NCBI GenBank assembly: GCA_019843655.1
Contig: JACDQD010000001.1
Span: 44,547,659 to 44,611,658, forward strand
Source: Lethocerus indicus
Taxonomy: Eukaryota; Arthropoda; Insecta; Hemiptera; Belostomatidae
Length of the DNA: 64,000 nucleotides
Direction: 5' to 3'
Under the pieces are notes generated by a model. It was not told where the DNA came from, did not search any database, and saw only the letters and a program-made list of their open reading frames with translations. Positions 20,740 to 34,141 of the stretch are shown one piece after another; within the stretch, counting starts at the first letter, position 1, and each line of letters begins with the position of its first letter. The position numbers and the translations under genes are program-made.

Positions 20740-23149
20740 GTAAGCGTTATTTATTTATTTTATTTTTTCGTCCCTAAATAGTTTCCGACCCCGCGGCGGC
20801 ATCGACCCTTTTGTGTATTCTTTTGAAGGGTTTCCGCGTTTTTGTAAGACTTCAACCGGCTTCGGGCGCTTATCCGTTTAGACGCGGCCTTCGCGAAGTG
20901 CCGCCGGGACCGGACCCGTGTGCTCTGGGACGATGATGGTGAGATGACCTTGACTGAGTCCACTATCAGGGGTCACATAGTTTTTTCTGAGCCCAGTGTC
21001 TAGCTCCGGAATAAAAACCCGGTCCCCGGCGTTAAACAACCACGAATTACAGATCCTGGAACTGTTCGTATAGAGGCTTTGAACCTACAGTTTCTTGTCT
21101 AAATCAAGAAGGTAGTCTATAATTTCCCTCCGGCTATTGGTCGCCCGGTTCCGGGTTCTCACCGTATATAAATACTTCCGGAGAAATCTGGGCAACGATA
21201 GAGATCTCGAATCATCATTTTTTTGCGCGATACTGTGATATAGAGGAAACTATGCGACTCGGAAATTAATCGTCATTAGGACAGACTGGTAGCGATTAAT
21301 TTATATGCACTGTAATAATCCCCTCGTAATATTAAAATTTAAAAATATATATTCGATAGAATTCGTTCAAGTTGTTCTGATACTGGTACAATATACTATA
21401 CTTGAAATATTAATTGTCCACTGACAAAAAACATGTTAACTAACGTTTTTCGACTAAATATTCTTGTATTTAAAAAAAGCTTACAGACCTTTAAGAAAAA
21501 AATTCAACAAGTTTGCGTCCTCAGCGTCGAACGCCCTCCGGCCGGAAAAGACTTTAACATTACGTTTTACGGGTCACGGAAGAACATTCGGAGACTCCTG
21601 TCTTCATTTCTCGCTTCTTCGCAGGAAAAAATGATTAAATAATCGTTTGACGCAGTTAGTACTTTTTGTTTATGAAAAATTTCCTGGCATTGGTATTACG
21701 GAGCTGAATTTGAAGCCTACAAAATTGTCATATTTACATGTTAATGTTACAGACATACGCAGACGACTCAGCGTGTATTCGAACTAAATAAATTAGCCAA
21801 TAAATGAATTTATGGCCGCCGCAATTAATAAAAAATTTCTTTCGGCAGTTTCTGACAAAAGAAAATTTTGTTAAATACAGCGATATTCATTCCTAAATTA
21901 TTGGCCGTACAAAAGTCTAAATCCACGATACCAGGACTATAAATGTGTGTGATATATAAGGCTTTTATCTCTCTAATGATCCAGACAGAAAAGAAATTAG
22001 TATAGATAACCGAAGACTTAGTCTTTGAATATTCGATATTCTAATCAATCGGAAATTAATTAATTGGAAGAAAATCTAAAAACTAGGAGGGGCAGTAAAT
22101 AATATCGCAAAGTAGGATCGATGGACGCCATTGCTACGGTAATGGACTACCGGTCAGTTTTCACCGGAAGTGAAGGCGTCGAGACTAACAATCTATTCAT
22201 TCGGCAATAATAACTCATGACAATATGAATATGTCTCGCAAATCCGGTGTCACTAATAAAAACGATCGGCCGGCATCAAATTTCAAATACGAGAAAATAT
22301 GGACATTTATTTTTTATTATAGCATAGGGCGTTGGTTCTATAACTTGGTTTCGGGTTCTAGACCGGTTTCTATGTTGAGATTGAAATTTTTTGAATCGAA
22401 AAACCAGTCTGGAGCGAGTGCATGATATGTGAGGTTTTTACATTCCAAACGTCAAGCGGCGTTGATGGCCATACCAGAATTCTTTTCCTAATGTCATATA
22501 ATTCTCTAGTACGCGATTTAATTTTTGGGCGATTATATCTAGATATTTTGTATTTTTTTTTACACGGTGTTATCATATTAAAACCAATATCAAATAAAAG
22601 GTAGGTTTCCTCAACGATCGACTAAGAAACCTCAACGGCGAAATGATGTCACCGGTCTTCGCGTGATGGAGATCTGATGAAATCGTTTCATTTTCTTTTA
22701 CCAATATTTTCTGGGTAATTGTAAGATGAAAAAAGTGTAACTATTATTGTTCGGTACAATTCGGAATCGTGTTTGATCCCACTAATTGTATATTACAACA
22801 GGTTAAACGAGGGGAAGGCGTGAACTTCAGTTTATGAGGAATACCTAAAATATATCATACTAGTTATGATCCTCAGTCTGTCCGGTTCGATTCTAAAAGT
22901 AGATACGATAAAATTAGAAGAATGTATTTTGTTGTGCCCACGAAAAAAGTTTAATTTTCAATCTTATAAGAATATCACGTTACACTCATAATTCGTATGA
23001 ATGCAATTTTTCACCGTTTTGTAATGTTACGCAACATTCTCCAACGTGTATAAACAAAGAAGTTCGCGCATACAAATACATTAGGGCGAGAATTTCTGCC
23101 GAACTCGGGTGGATGGGAAAAATGGATTTTAGAGAGTCCCCAAATATTG

Positions 23150-23550
23150 GCGATTTGGAGTAAAGAGGTCCGGTTCGTGTTTTCTGGGTATTGGGGCAGC
23201 GTTTTTCCGTCTGGTCACTTGCCCGACGGTCGCCCTGGCAACGGCTGTATCTGCGCACGGCGTATCCGTTTCGGTTGCACGCGGGACAGGAGTCTCCCGC
23301 ACAACCCCGCTACCGCCCACTACCAACGCACCTCGACTATACCCACTCCGCTATCACGCCCCCCCATCACTCTACAAACCCTAAAACGGGAAATCCAACT
23401 TTGTCGACCGAATTCCCCGCGATTTACGCCTTTCTTTCTTTTCTTTTTTTTGAAACTTTGTCTCCAAAGCGTGCCGGCGTATCGAAAAAGATGCCCCCGA
23501 TTGCGCAACGGGCGGCCGGTCAGACCCCGGCAAATCGATGGATCCAATCA
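23150..23550. other. GC-rich intronic island
   Basis: Raised GC with overlapping open frames on both strands, the longest 198 codons on plus. None has recognisable motifs. More likely a regulatory or repeat-derived island than a gene. Confidence 0.3.
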
Positions 23551-25479
23551 AGTCTTGAGTAAGAACATATTCTGGAACTCAAGATATAATTATAAATGCG
23601 AAAATACATTTTGCCTACATGGTTTTTGCTCATACCGAATCTTAGACGTTATAGTTTTATTCCTGGGCCGTTTTGAAGTGAAATCTGATATATTATTAAT
23701 ATGTATTCTTAAAAATTTTGAAAAACATTCGACCGTTTTATAATACTTTTAGGCTAGAATTTCATATTTCGTTAAATTTTATTTGTGCCAGAAAAAGTGA
23801 CTCGCAGGCAGGAGGATTGGGTAATAACTGTTTACTTCCTGTTGCGTTATTTCTGGGAACAATAACGGTGGGGGGGATGTAAATATTTTATTTAATAAAA
23901 TTTGCCGACGATGGTACGAAGATATATAGTTTTTCTGGAAATATATCCTGCTTTTTCTGGTCGGGCGACTTCCAGTTTTTTGCCTTCGGCCGTCCATTAA
24001 TACCGATTTCTACGCCTCTGTGGGCGAAGGATTTTCGGTATAACTCGAAGACGAAATGGAGGAAACAGAGATCGAAGGAATCTCTACATACGTTTTTATG
24101 TCGGCGTTTGCGTGACAATAAAATAAAGGGGTTGTCCGAACCGTTAGCATAACTGAAGACGCGATAAATAGAGAAAATATATTTATTATAGAATCGCCAA
24201 AGTTTGTTAAATCTCCCCCCACCCCGCGTTTGAAGTGCGAATATCAAGCCGAGCGGGAGACTTAAAGGGCGCACTTTATTGCGGCCCACCGTTTGGCCGT
24301 AAACCGGGAGCCACGGACGGGTTATAAATTCGCTTTAGTGTCTTCCATTTCATCGGGTGGCGGCCGTAATATTATTAAATGAAAATAAAAGGGTAAATGG
24401 TGGGCCCGGTGAAATCCTTCCTAATGGACAGGGTTTACTTTTGAAGTAGTCCTAAACGTAAGCACCCGTGGAGGTTTAGGGAAGTTGGCTTGCAAAAAAC
24501 AGAAATGTTTTTGAACAATAAACTTATGAAAATTTCTGGACTTGTAGACTTGCCCTGAGAGCGACTGATAATTTCGAGTTTCTTCCATATTCCTGTTGGA
24601 AATTTATAACGATTCAAAAATCGTTTAAATTTACGAAATATTTATAAAATCCTTGTTACAAATTGGCTTAATTAAAGGATAGAACTGTTCTGGTATTTCA
24701 AAGTTCATAAACTGTCTTTCGAATTTAAAAACAAAAATGAAGAAAAAACGACTTTGTCGAAATCCAGCGGATTAGAATATGACAGAATTAAAAAAGAAAA
24801 CAATATAAGAAAGGAAACCGTTTCATGAAAGGTTTGAAATCATATCAAAATTATCTACAGCAGATAAGGTCATTATCAGCGTACAGTCATTTACGGGGAC
24901 GAGCCCGATAAGTGGCCTGCAATCCTTACCCTCACCAAACAAAAATCAAAATCAAACTTCGAAAATTTGACATCGCCGGTAGACATTATACATACATTGG
25001 ACATTATACATTGTATTGCTCTACGAATAATTTAAGGATAACACACTAGTTTAGAATATGTATTCTGTCAAGGAAGATCGAACCCACCTAATTCGACTGG
25101 TTGAATTCGATGGTTTCCAATTCGCCTATTTATTTAATTGTAACACAAGAACTTGTAACATAAGAAAAACAAGTGAATTTCGGACTTTAACGCTATTTGT
25201 TGGGACTCGTAAGTTAAAATATGTTCCGAACATCGAATTTAATTTCAAATCAGTTTCAGCGCCTCGCCGTTATCAGAAGGTGGCTATCAATGGCGGAGTG
25301 TCATCCGAATTGACATGTTCGCTTCCTATGCTATTATTAATTCATTTATTAATTAACTCAAAAACTTGCTGCAATATGCGATAAGTTACGCATCAATACT
25401 GCTAATGTCGAAACGTTTGGGGAGCGAAAAAACCCTCCATAAAAATCGTAAATTAGAATTGATCCAAAGGAGGTTATTC

Positions 25480-25650
25480 TTCATGTTTGCTCTTACAATT
25501 TTGTTTAGTACATCATCTCTTTTGGTTAGTATTTGTGAAAGCGTTGCTCTCAATACTGCCAGGCGACCTTAATTTCTGAGCTAATTTGCTCCTGTTTATC
25601 GTGAACTCACTCTTGCCGTCGGTTTCTCCCTGCGAATCTGGGGTTTCCAC
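25480..25650 (+). repeat. Dispersed repeat family B, copy 1
   Basis: It carries GTTGCTCTCAATACTGCCAG preceded by a GTGAAAG/GCGAGAG segment. It matches copies at 45530-45700 (plus) and 33863-34082 (minus). The translated hallmark is CES-ALNTA (or CAALKTA), which could be part of a decayed element protein or coincidental. Confidence 0.5.
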
Positions 25651-28600
25651 AAGTTTCATATTTTACCAAAATTTGTTTTTTTCGTAGTCAAAAGACTGGT
25701 ATGAAATTCACCTGCCGATCTGAACATAAATTTCCAGAATCTAATCCAGATTTTGTATCACTTCGAACATTTTTACTAAATCGTGGCGGATCGAGAACAA
25801 TTGCTGGCGATGGCCACGCGCTTTCATTTCACTGACTCCGCACCTCCGCGCTGATTATTTACTGAATAGCGTTTGCGGGACAAAAATAAAAACATAAAAT
25901 GGACAATAGGAACACCTCCCGTAATTAAAACGCTTATGGAAGGCAGCCGTCAGCGAAATCGGGACCTCATTAGGAGTGCTGAGGGTGGAGTTGCGTAATC
26001 CACGAAACGGAGGAAACAAGGACACGATTTTCTGTACACTTCAAGAATAGGAACAAAGGCATCGGTCAAAAATTATTTTGTTTCATATTTTACATGCTCA
26101 GTTTTGTATATTCCATAGGGTTGGTTGTTTCTTCGATATTCCATACTGACCGGGAACAAAACCTTGTACAACATGATGGAACAAGAACAACATATGTTTG
26201 TTTCAATTCACAAAGAGTAGATTCAATTTTATTTCCAGAATTACAAGCGATGTGTTATTACAAAATAGTTAGTTTCCATTAACGCCACGTACCGTTCATT
26301 TTTTCAATTTTTGTTTCGAATTTGGTACTAAAATTACTGTACTATGCATTGCGATTATTGACTTTTTATGTACACTTCTGTTATACAAATTAGTGTTTTG
26401 GGATTCGAGATGTACGTACCAAGAAGTTTATAAGGGAGACTTCCTTATCTTAAGTCGCATTACGGGGTACTGTCGTTTTTGTTCCCGAATACGATATCAA
26501 TATTGAGATAACCGTGTTGAAGAGCTACGATTTCCTTTCAATTACTTTCAATTGTTTAAAGTGTGAAGGCGGAAACGCATTGGATCCTTTTTTTTGCTCG
26601 AGTTAAACATTGACTATAAGAACAAATTTAATTGTACTAAGATTCCTGTATGTACTCCTATCCTCTTGAGCTTTGTTCCTAGGAGTCTTTTGTTATTGTC
26701 GTTTGCGTAACAGAACTGCCTTATGTTAACATATATTTTCTTGTTTAACACAATAATGTTTTAATATAGTAAACACTATATAAAAACAAAAAATATTTAA
26801 ACTAAACACTTCGCTTCGATTGACCCATTCATTTTTTGGGGGAGAGGAAAAATTCCCACGCGACCAAAAACACCTTCGCCGTGCCGGGGTAATTATTCGG
26901 CAGCACGTTCTGAGGGAATTTCACGTCTCTATAGAATAAAGGTGAAAAGCATTTTCATATTGGCGCCGCCGGTGCAGTGGACGCGATCGTAAAATCGCGT
27001 CAGTGTTTTTACTGACCGCATCGTAAAAGCCGTGTATACGATTAATAGATGAGAGGTGTACACCTTTATGAGATCCCGCGCTCTTTAACGCGATAAGTTT
27101 TACTGCCGCCCCGTTCCTATTCCGGACGGAAACAATGGGCTCCGGGGAAAGTTCGGGGAAAAAAGAAACGTTAACCTCCGTCCCATCACATCGCAGAATG
27201 GCGGACGGTGGCGTCCTACCATTATAATTACCTCTTTTCAATTTCCCGTCCGGATAACCGGTAAATTCGGATGATTAAATGCGGAACCCGCCCCTCGCAT
27301 GCCGTCCATTTTAACGGCCCGCCAGATACAGGCAGGTCAAATATAACGTGCTCGGCCATTTGCGACGGCCGCGAATACTGGCGACCGTTAACAATCCTAT
27401 TTGGACGTTATTTTCTTTTTCCTAAGTGCACTAGAGAGCAGTTTTTCGGGACAAACTACCGAGTGATAAATGAGCGAAGGTTTCCGCGACCAATGTTTAA
27501 ATGTAATGTTGTCCGATGAACTTCGACGCCGGTGAACACCGCATTTAATTAAAATTTCGAATGAGGCTCTCAATTGCTTCATTCCGAACATTTGTAGACA
27601 AATTTCAATTTTGTAGTCATTTTTTGGTTAATCCTATGTATTCTTGAATTCACACTCTGTAGCCAGCCTCTCCGGGGTTTTTCCTCATGACCGAATCAGC
27701 CAAACTGGTCTTATCGGGGCATGGGCATGAGTCGTACTCGCCGCCCCCTCCCCGTGACCTTCTTCGATAGCGTCGACCGGCTAATAATAATCACAATTTA
27801 GACTGCACTAATCGGCCACTTGCAGATAAGCGAGTCTACTATCGAATACTACTACAATTGGTGGCGTAAAAACTGTTTAGGCTCCGACCGCCGGAGCGAT
27901 AATATTCGGGACTCTCGAGGGCACTTCTAAAACGCTCTCGGAACGAAATCCTATTTAATTTATATTTGCGCAAATTTTAAATTATTTATTGACTTCGATT
28001 CGCAAATATATCAGTATCTTACTTGTGATTTCGAGCACAATTGCTCTTCATTTTACCAATGTACGATGAAGAATCGGATGATAAATGGAGTCCTCTGTCT
28101 AGTCCTAAGACAGACAGGATTTCTGCCCGGAATATTTTATAAAATGTTCAAATATTTGCATTTATTTGAGCTAGAATAAAACAGATTTCTTAGTCGTAGC
28201 AAAAATGTCGTTGTTCGAGAATGATATTAAGCGGTATATATTGCTCCTATATTTATTATTTATACACAAAGGAAGGACAATGTTAATTATCCTAGGCGAT
28301 GAAACAATAGAGTGAACAATAGGTTTTATTCCGAGTCGTAAATACCGAATTTATACGGTCTGCGGAGAACAGAATAACCTTTCTAAACATCGCTTCTGCG
28401 AATGTTAAGGAGAGCGAAACCCATTACAATATTCGCCCCACGAGTTCTCATTCTCTGCACGAATTTCACCAGTTGTGTAATACTTATATTTTTAATAAAG
28501 AGCGCGTCTTTGAGTCGGAAAAATAAATAAATCATTTATCCGAACGTACGGGAATGTTTCCAGTCGAACAATGCCGTTTGAGGTTCTCCTGCCTAGATAG

Positions 28601-28724
28601 TCAGGAAATCACGAGGCCATTTCATAAGAAGGGAATTTTCAGGAAGGTGATGCGAGGAGAGCTGTAGATGATATTAGGGTACAAAATTAATTCCTTCGTT
28701 TCTTTGCCGACTATAGGAAATTAA

Positions 28725-28959
28725 TATAGGGTGTCCCAAAATTAACGCAAGATTTGAATTTGCCACCATTCTTGCAGTAAAGTTGGTAACCCTATTGAAA
28801 AAAAAAACCATTTGACAGCTGATAGTTTAGGGCTAATACAAATGGAGCGTTACACGATAGAACAACGTGTTTTCATTCTTGAACAATATTTAAAAAATAA
28901 TGAAAGTTTGGCAGCCACAGTTCCATTCGAATCTTGCGTTAATTTTGGGACACCCTATA
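28725..28959 (+). mobile_element. Mariner/Tc1-type MITE with perfect 30-bp terminal inverted repeats
   Basis: The left end 28725-28754 (TATAGGGTGTCCCAAAATTA and on) is the exact reverse complement of the right end 28930-28959. The inverted match extends a few bases into the flanks. TA target duplication fits Tc1/mariner insertion. The interior starts a transposase frame at 28842 (MERYTIEQRVFILEQY, then LKNNESLAAT), the usual N-terminal helix-turn-helix of a mariner-like transposase. It is cut off at about residue 27 by the right inverted repeat. So this is an internal-deletion derivative of an autonomous element. The perfect repeats suggest fairly recent insertion. Confidence 0.9.
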
Positions 28960-31900
28960 TTAATTGTAATTGTTTATGTAATTGTTTAATATTGTAAAAC
29001 GCTCGAAAAATGAATCGGAATGTGACTTCTCACTCCTCACTGTGAACGTCACTGCTTTTGTTTTTACTTGCGGTGGACCACCGTCGGCAGTAGCTTTCAG
29101 TTACTAAAGTGTATCGGAGATCTTCGTAACACTGCCACTACTACAGTTCGAAAGGAACCCGACCGTTTCTCTTTATACCGGGCATCTGGGTCGATGCCCT
29201 GAATGATGATACACCGCTTGAAATATTACGTGTTTCGCGTCTGCGGCCATAAGATACGCGCTAAAAAATAAATACATTCGGGTAGCGTACCCAAATAACC
29301 GTTGCATTACAAAAATGTAACGGAAAATAATTGTTTCGATATTCATTGAAATTTGAATCGATCCACTGAAATTAATCGGGGAAATGAATTTTAGTGACAC
29401 TTGTGAATGTGTCAAGATAGGAGATAATGCCTTGTTATCAACAAGCCGACTGCCCCTCAATGTTCGCGTATATCTGTTAATATAATTTAAAATTTTATTA
29501 ACATTTTTAACTCTTTTAAAACTTTAACAAGTTTTAACTCATACACAGATCCCCGCGGTAGTATTAACCGAAAATGTTAATCGCTACCCTATTTGTAGAT
29601 AATGTTTAGCTTGAATTATTAAATATGGATTGCAGAACAGTTCCTATCTATATCGTGGTTGTTGCAAACGAGACGTCTGTCATCAGATTTTAGGCGCTCG
29701 CTCATCGAATCTTATCATGCTGAAGGTGTGATTGCGTAGAGAAATAAATTTTATAAACACTAAATTATCCTTTCGATAGTTCCGAATTTATTTGCCTCAC
29801 TAATGTATTGTCCGACTGTTACTGACGATGGCGAAAAACCTGACCGAATCGCAGGGTTGAATGAATCCTAATCCTCATTATTAAGGATCCTGTTATTCTT
29901 GCCCCGCTGATTACAACATAAAATTTTCTATTTACTAAAATTTCATAAGCCATTACGAACTTCTTTTCAAATTATGGCAGGGAAGCTTCCGATAATAGAA
30001 AATGCGTTATATCCGAAAAGCCTTTCCGCAAAAAATAAAATAGAAAGAACACTGTTAGAACTCCCTTTTATGGTTAACGAAAACGGCGATGTAACGCCTC
30101 CGCGGTTCCGGCCGGTAGTTAACATTTCATGGTCATGGATCAGAAGGTAAACGCACTCTAAAGGGGCCGCAAGGATAGTCGAGGCCGAACCAACTTTACC
30201 TGTTACACTCGGCTTTGAAATTAAGTTTTTTTGGAAATCGAGCGTACTTTGATTTCCTGTCTGACTTAGGCCCGCTGCCTCACGACCTCATGTATGACTA
30301 ACCAGCGGAGAAAAGTCTAATTTTTACCAAATTTTCAAATAAATATCTCTTAATTTTACTCGTTTCGTATCTTTTGTTGTATTAATATTGTATATAGGAG
30401 AACACGTGGTGGCTCCTAAGATGATATGCACAAAATTGTGATATTATGTCATATTCATTAACGCTATAGTCTTTACAATTATCATTCTGGATAGAATCGA
30501 TACAGACTGCAATAATGAAACTATATACAATTGAATAGGTCACTACAAAAAATACAATTTTAGAGGGTTCTTATATTTGTTTACTTTTCGCATATAATTA
30601 CAAAATGTTAACACAACATAAACTGAAATTCGAGGGTGATTTGATAAGTAAGGTAAATTTGTAAGGTGAATAGTTATTTTACAAGCTTTGAAGAAAATAC
30701 TTAACGGACGGGATGAAAAAATTGGAAAATTGCTGTACCGAGTGTATCTCCTAAAATTGAGATTATATTGAAAAATAAAAATATTTTATGCATTAAATGG
30801 TGTAAAATTATTGTTTATACCATACTTATCGAACCGCCCTCGTACATTCTTTCAAATTCAATTAAGAATTCTCACTTATCGAGAGCAGATAATGCTTCAA
30901 CTGTATACTGTTGAGTACACTTCCATTCTTTTAATACAATTAGAGTTTGTACGTTAAACATCCTAAGTGATATCAGTTGCCCGCCAGGGGACTTCTTTAA
31001 GTTAAAAGAAATACTTGCGCCATTGCCCACACAATTATTTCCTGTCAGTTGTGTCCCACTTACTTCGAAGGACGCCAGATTTTAAATGTGCGTCAGCCTT
31101 ATTAATAGTTCGATGCGTCGTTGTCGGTCTGCAGTATCCTTAGTTTTAGTATTTATAGAAAATTATGGATTCGATCCGTACTCTTCTATACTTTCTATAC
31201 TCTTCTATTGTTTTGCATCTGGCCATCTTATTGCGCCAATCTTTCTAAATCTATTATTGGAACTATATCCGTAGGCCTAAATTGTAGTGCAATCATTTTC
31301 AAGGCGAGGTTCATTACATAACTCCTTAAAAACCGTGCAATTTAATAATAAAAAAAACGAGCGCGGAGACAGAGGAGTATGAGTGCGTTTCAAACATACT
31401 TCCTGGATATAATTACTTGAATTATCCTCGGATTCCAAATTGTTTTTATTTAAAAAATTTTTCTTTAATTAATATAAGATATTTAAAAATGAGTATTTTT
31501 AACATTTGATTTCTCTATCTTTCTGGTATGTTTAGATCACGCTGCCACTTCCTTTTCAGGTGTCTGTAAGGAACGTTTGTTAGTTTAGTCAAACCTCATA
31601 GTTCATGTATTTTTTCTAACCGTTTTATTGCAACAGCTGTATATTAGATAATCGACATTGAGCGACATTAACAAGTAGAGAATAACAGACGAGAAACACA
31701 CTGGCTTTCCCTATTTGTTTTTTAATTTGATTTCTCTATTTTTCTGGTATTTTCTGATCACGTTGCATTATATTATTATTTTAATTAATGTATATTTTGT
31801 TTTTCTTGTAATGGCGATGAAGCCGACTAGCTGAAATATAAATCCGTTCTGTCATGCACGGGGTTTGGAATACAATCGCCCTTCTCGTATTCGTCTCTTA

Positions 31901-33300
31901 TCTCGTTCATTTTGACACACCTGTTGCACGCAACATTGTATACAGAGACCTGTTGCACGGCCGCATCTACAAATTAATACGGCTTTAGTCTCGTTACAAT
32001 TTCCTCGGGATGTTCGGCATTTTTTTCAACACCGAAACATTGTTATTCTTGCCAGCCTTTCGACGCTTTCACCTGCCCTATAACTTCTCGAAGACATACC
32101 AAGTTTATGTATTTTATAACTCTTACAAATAGTGTCTAACGCTATATTCGTGACAATGGTATGACCTTGCAATGCTGGAACAGGTCCATATAGTATGTTT
32201 CCTATGTAATCATTTGTGTACAGTGCATAACGTGTCAGCAAATGTATTTACTGCCTATGTATAGTCAGACTATGTATCGAAACCTAAATATTCGGTATTA
32301 GGTCCGCGGTGACGATCGCTCTCCAGCGGTTATATACACTAAATAAATAAACTAACAATGTCTTCGAGGGGATTTATAGAGAGAGAGTCAAGAATCGTCT
32401 TGATATTTTCCAGACCGCCAACTTCGATACGTTATATCGACGGAGTAAACGACTTAGGGAATAAGATGAACTCATCGCTAAGTGATAAGCCGTCTGAAGG
32501 AACTGAACGCCTGAACTAGCGATTAGTAAATTAAGAACATATATTACACCTCTATTTCTAATTCACTCTGTACTATTCCCATGTTTCGTTTTGTATTGTT
32601 TATCGGTTATTCTTCTATTTCTAATTGTGTCGCAATTGGAAATTAAAACCCGCTGTTAATACTTAATTAGTATTATCCATTTTCTGATGTATAAATACGA
32701 ACGGATTTCGGGAACTGGAAAGCAGATTTCTGTTCAAGCGGAGATTTTTATTTGGGGGAAATTCGGTCCCCCGCCGTTCGCCCGAAGCCGTGAAATATGA
32801 ATGAGGGGAGGATATATATATACGGGGCATTCATGGGTATAATAAAACGTGAACCGGGTCGATAGGGATTGTCTGTGGTAAAGACTCTCTAAATAATAAA
32901 ATCCCCTTTGCGCGATATACATGCGATTCCTCTTCGTCGGAGAGACAGCGGAGGAAACAATATCGTCCAGTGTTGATGCGTCTGGGCACCCACTCCCGGT
33001 ACTTAGCATCCTGTATCGAGATATTTTTCTATAAATTACTCTGGGCATTATTCGCTAACTTAAATTTCCTCAAGAACGACAGCCATTTTATTTTCGTCGG
33101 CTCGATTGTCATATCATAGTTCATAAAAAACAGGTGTTTTGAAACACCTATAAATAGTATACACTTATAAATATTTGTTATAATTATTATTCATTGTCTC
33201 TGCGATCCTAATCTAGACCGGTTTTAGATTCTTGTCAACGTCAGTAGCGTTCAGTTTTTTGTAGTAGGTTAAACACTCCGGTCGATATGTAACCTGTTTT

Positions 33301-33303
<3 letters not shown>

Positions 33304-33332
<29 letters not shown>
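33304..33332. repeat. (GA)n microsatellite
   Basis: About 14 GA units. Confidence 0.95.
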
Positions 33333-33750
33333 CAAATATAAACAGAGGGAAGGGACTTTCTCACGCCGTGTTATTTTATTTAAAACAAAACGTTGTTGAG
33401 GGGGAGGGTGGGGCTCTGGGATTTTCTCCCCGTTCATTTTGCCAACCTGTTGCTGTGCCCCCGGGAATTTTCCCATTAGAGCGTTTTTTTTCCGATTTTA
33501 GCGACCGTAACTCGTGAATTGCTGTCTCTCATGAAAATCTTCCTTTACACTGTAAATTAACAGCTACTTTTTTTCGAGACCTTATAAATTCCGCAAAAAA
33601 GAGGAGGGTTCATTTTCATTGTGAGTTTAGGGATAACGCGTGTGACGTATTTAATATTTAATTAGGCCTCTCTCGTCCTACCGTTTTTGGAATATTGTTA
33701 CTGCTTAATGAAATACGGAAATTTGGATATAGCTTTTCGGTCAGATCACA

Positions 33751-34141
33751 ACTATTAATTACGAACGGATTATTAATCCGTTAGAGCCTACTCTAACTCT
33801 AACGAAATTCAATCATTGCAATCTGTAATTCTTCATAAATCGTTCATAATCGTTAAAGTCCCAGTGTCTTGTAGCCGTCGAACCACCAGAATGGAGCATG
33901 AACGTTGCATGTTCCCGGTAACGGGTTAGCGATGGTTGGGGGGAAGAAACTGAAGGCGGGAATGGGACCACGATGAGGAGGAACGATTGAATTCAGAACG
34001 AAAGGTTGATGAACAGTCGCCAAGCAGTCTTGAGAGCGGCACAACTCTCGCTCGTGCCGACCAGAATGGAGAATCGGATAAAAAAAGTCGCTATATATAA
34101 TTTTAAAAATTCTGGTCGTGACTTAAAATAAAAAGAAAAAA
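33751..34141 (+). mobile_element. Jockey-type LINE 3' end, interrupted by repeat family B
   Basis: 33751-33862 matches the related copies at about 37425 and 44425 (TTACGAACR-ATTATTAAT, GAAATTCAATCATTGCAATCT, AAAGTCCC). 34083-34141 matches their terminal 3' UTR (AGTCGCTATATATAATTTTA, TCGTGACTTAAAATAAAAAG). Between them lies a 220-bp minus-strand copy of family B, so the LINE end appears to be split by a nested insertion. Confidence 0.6.
33863..34082 (-). mobile_element. Dispersed repeat family B, copy 2 (nested in a LINE end)
   Basis: Its reverse complement reads GCGAGAGTTGTGCCGCTCTCAAGACTGC and then CCCATTCCCGCC (shown in short pieces), matching 45530-45700. It sits exactly where the LINE 3' end is interrupted. 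No terminal repeats were recognised. Confidence 0.5.

Noticed and set aside
22880..22905. tRNA B-box-like GGTTCGATTC
   Set aside because: No A box at the right distance and no cloverleaf could be drawn.
23147..23743. 198-codon plus-strand open frame
   Set aside because: It is in a GC-rich island with overlapping frames on both strands. No motif, no Kozak-like or splice context, and it ends in AT-rich low-complexity sequence.
26921..27241. 106-codon minus-strand frame
   Set aside because: Located in a moderately GC-rich block. No splice acceptor or donor in phase and no recognisable motif.
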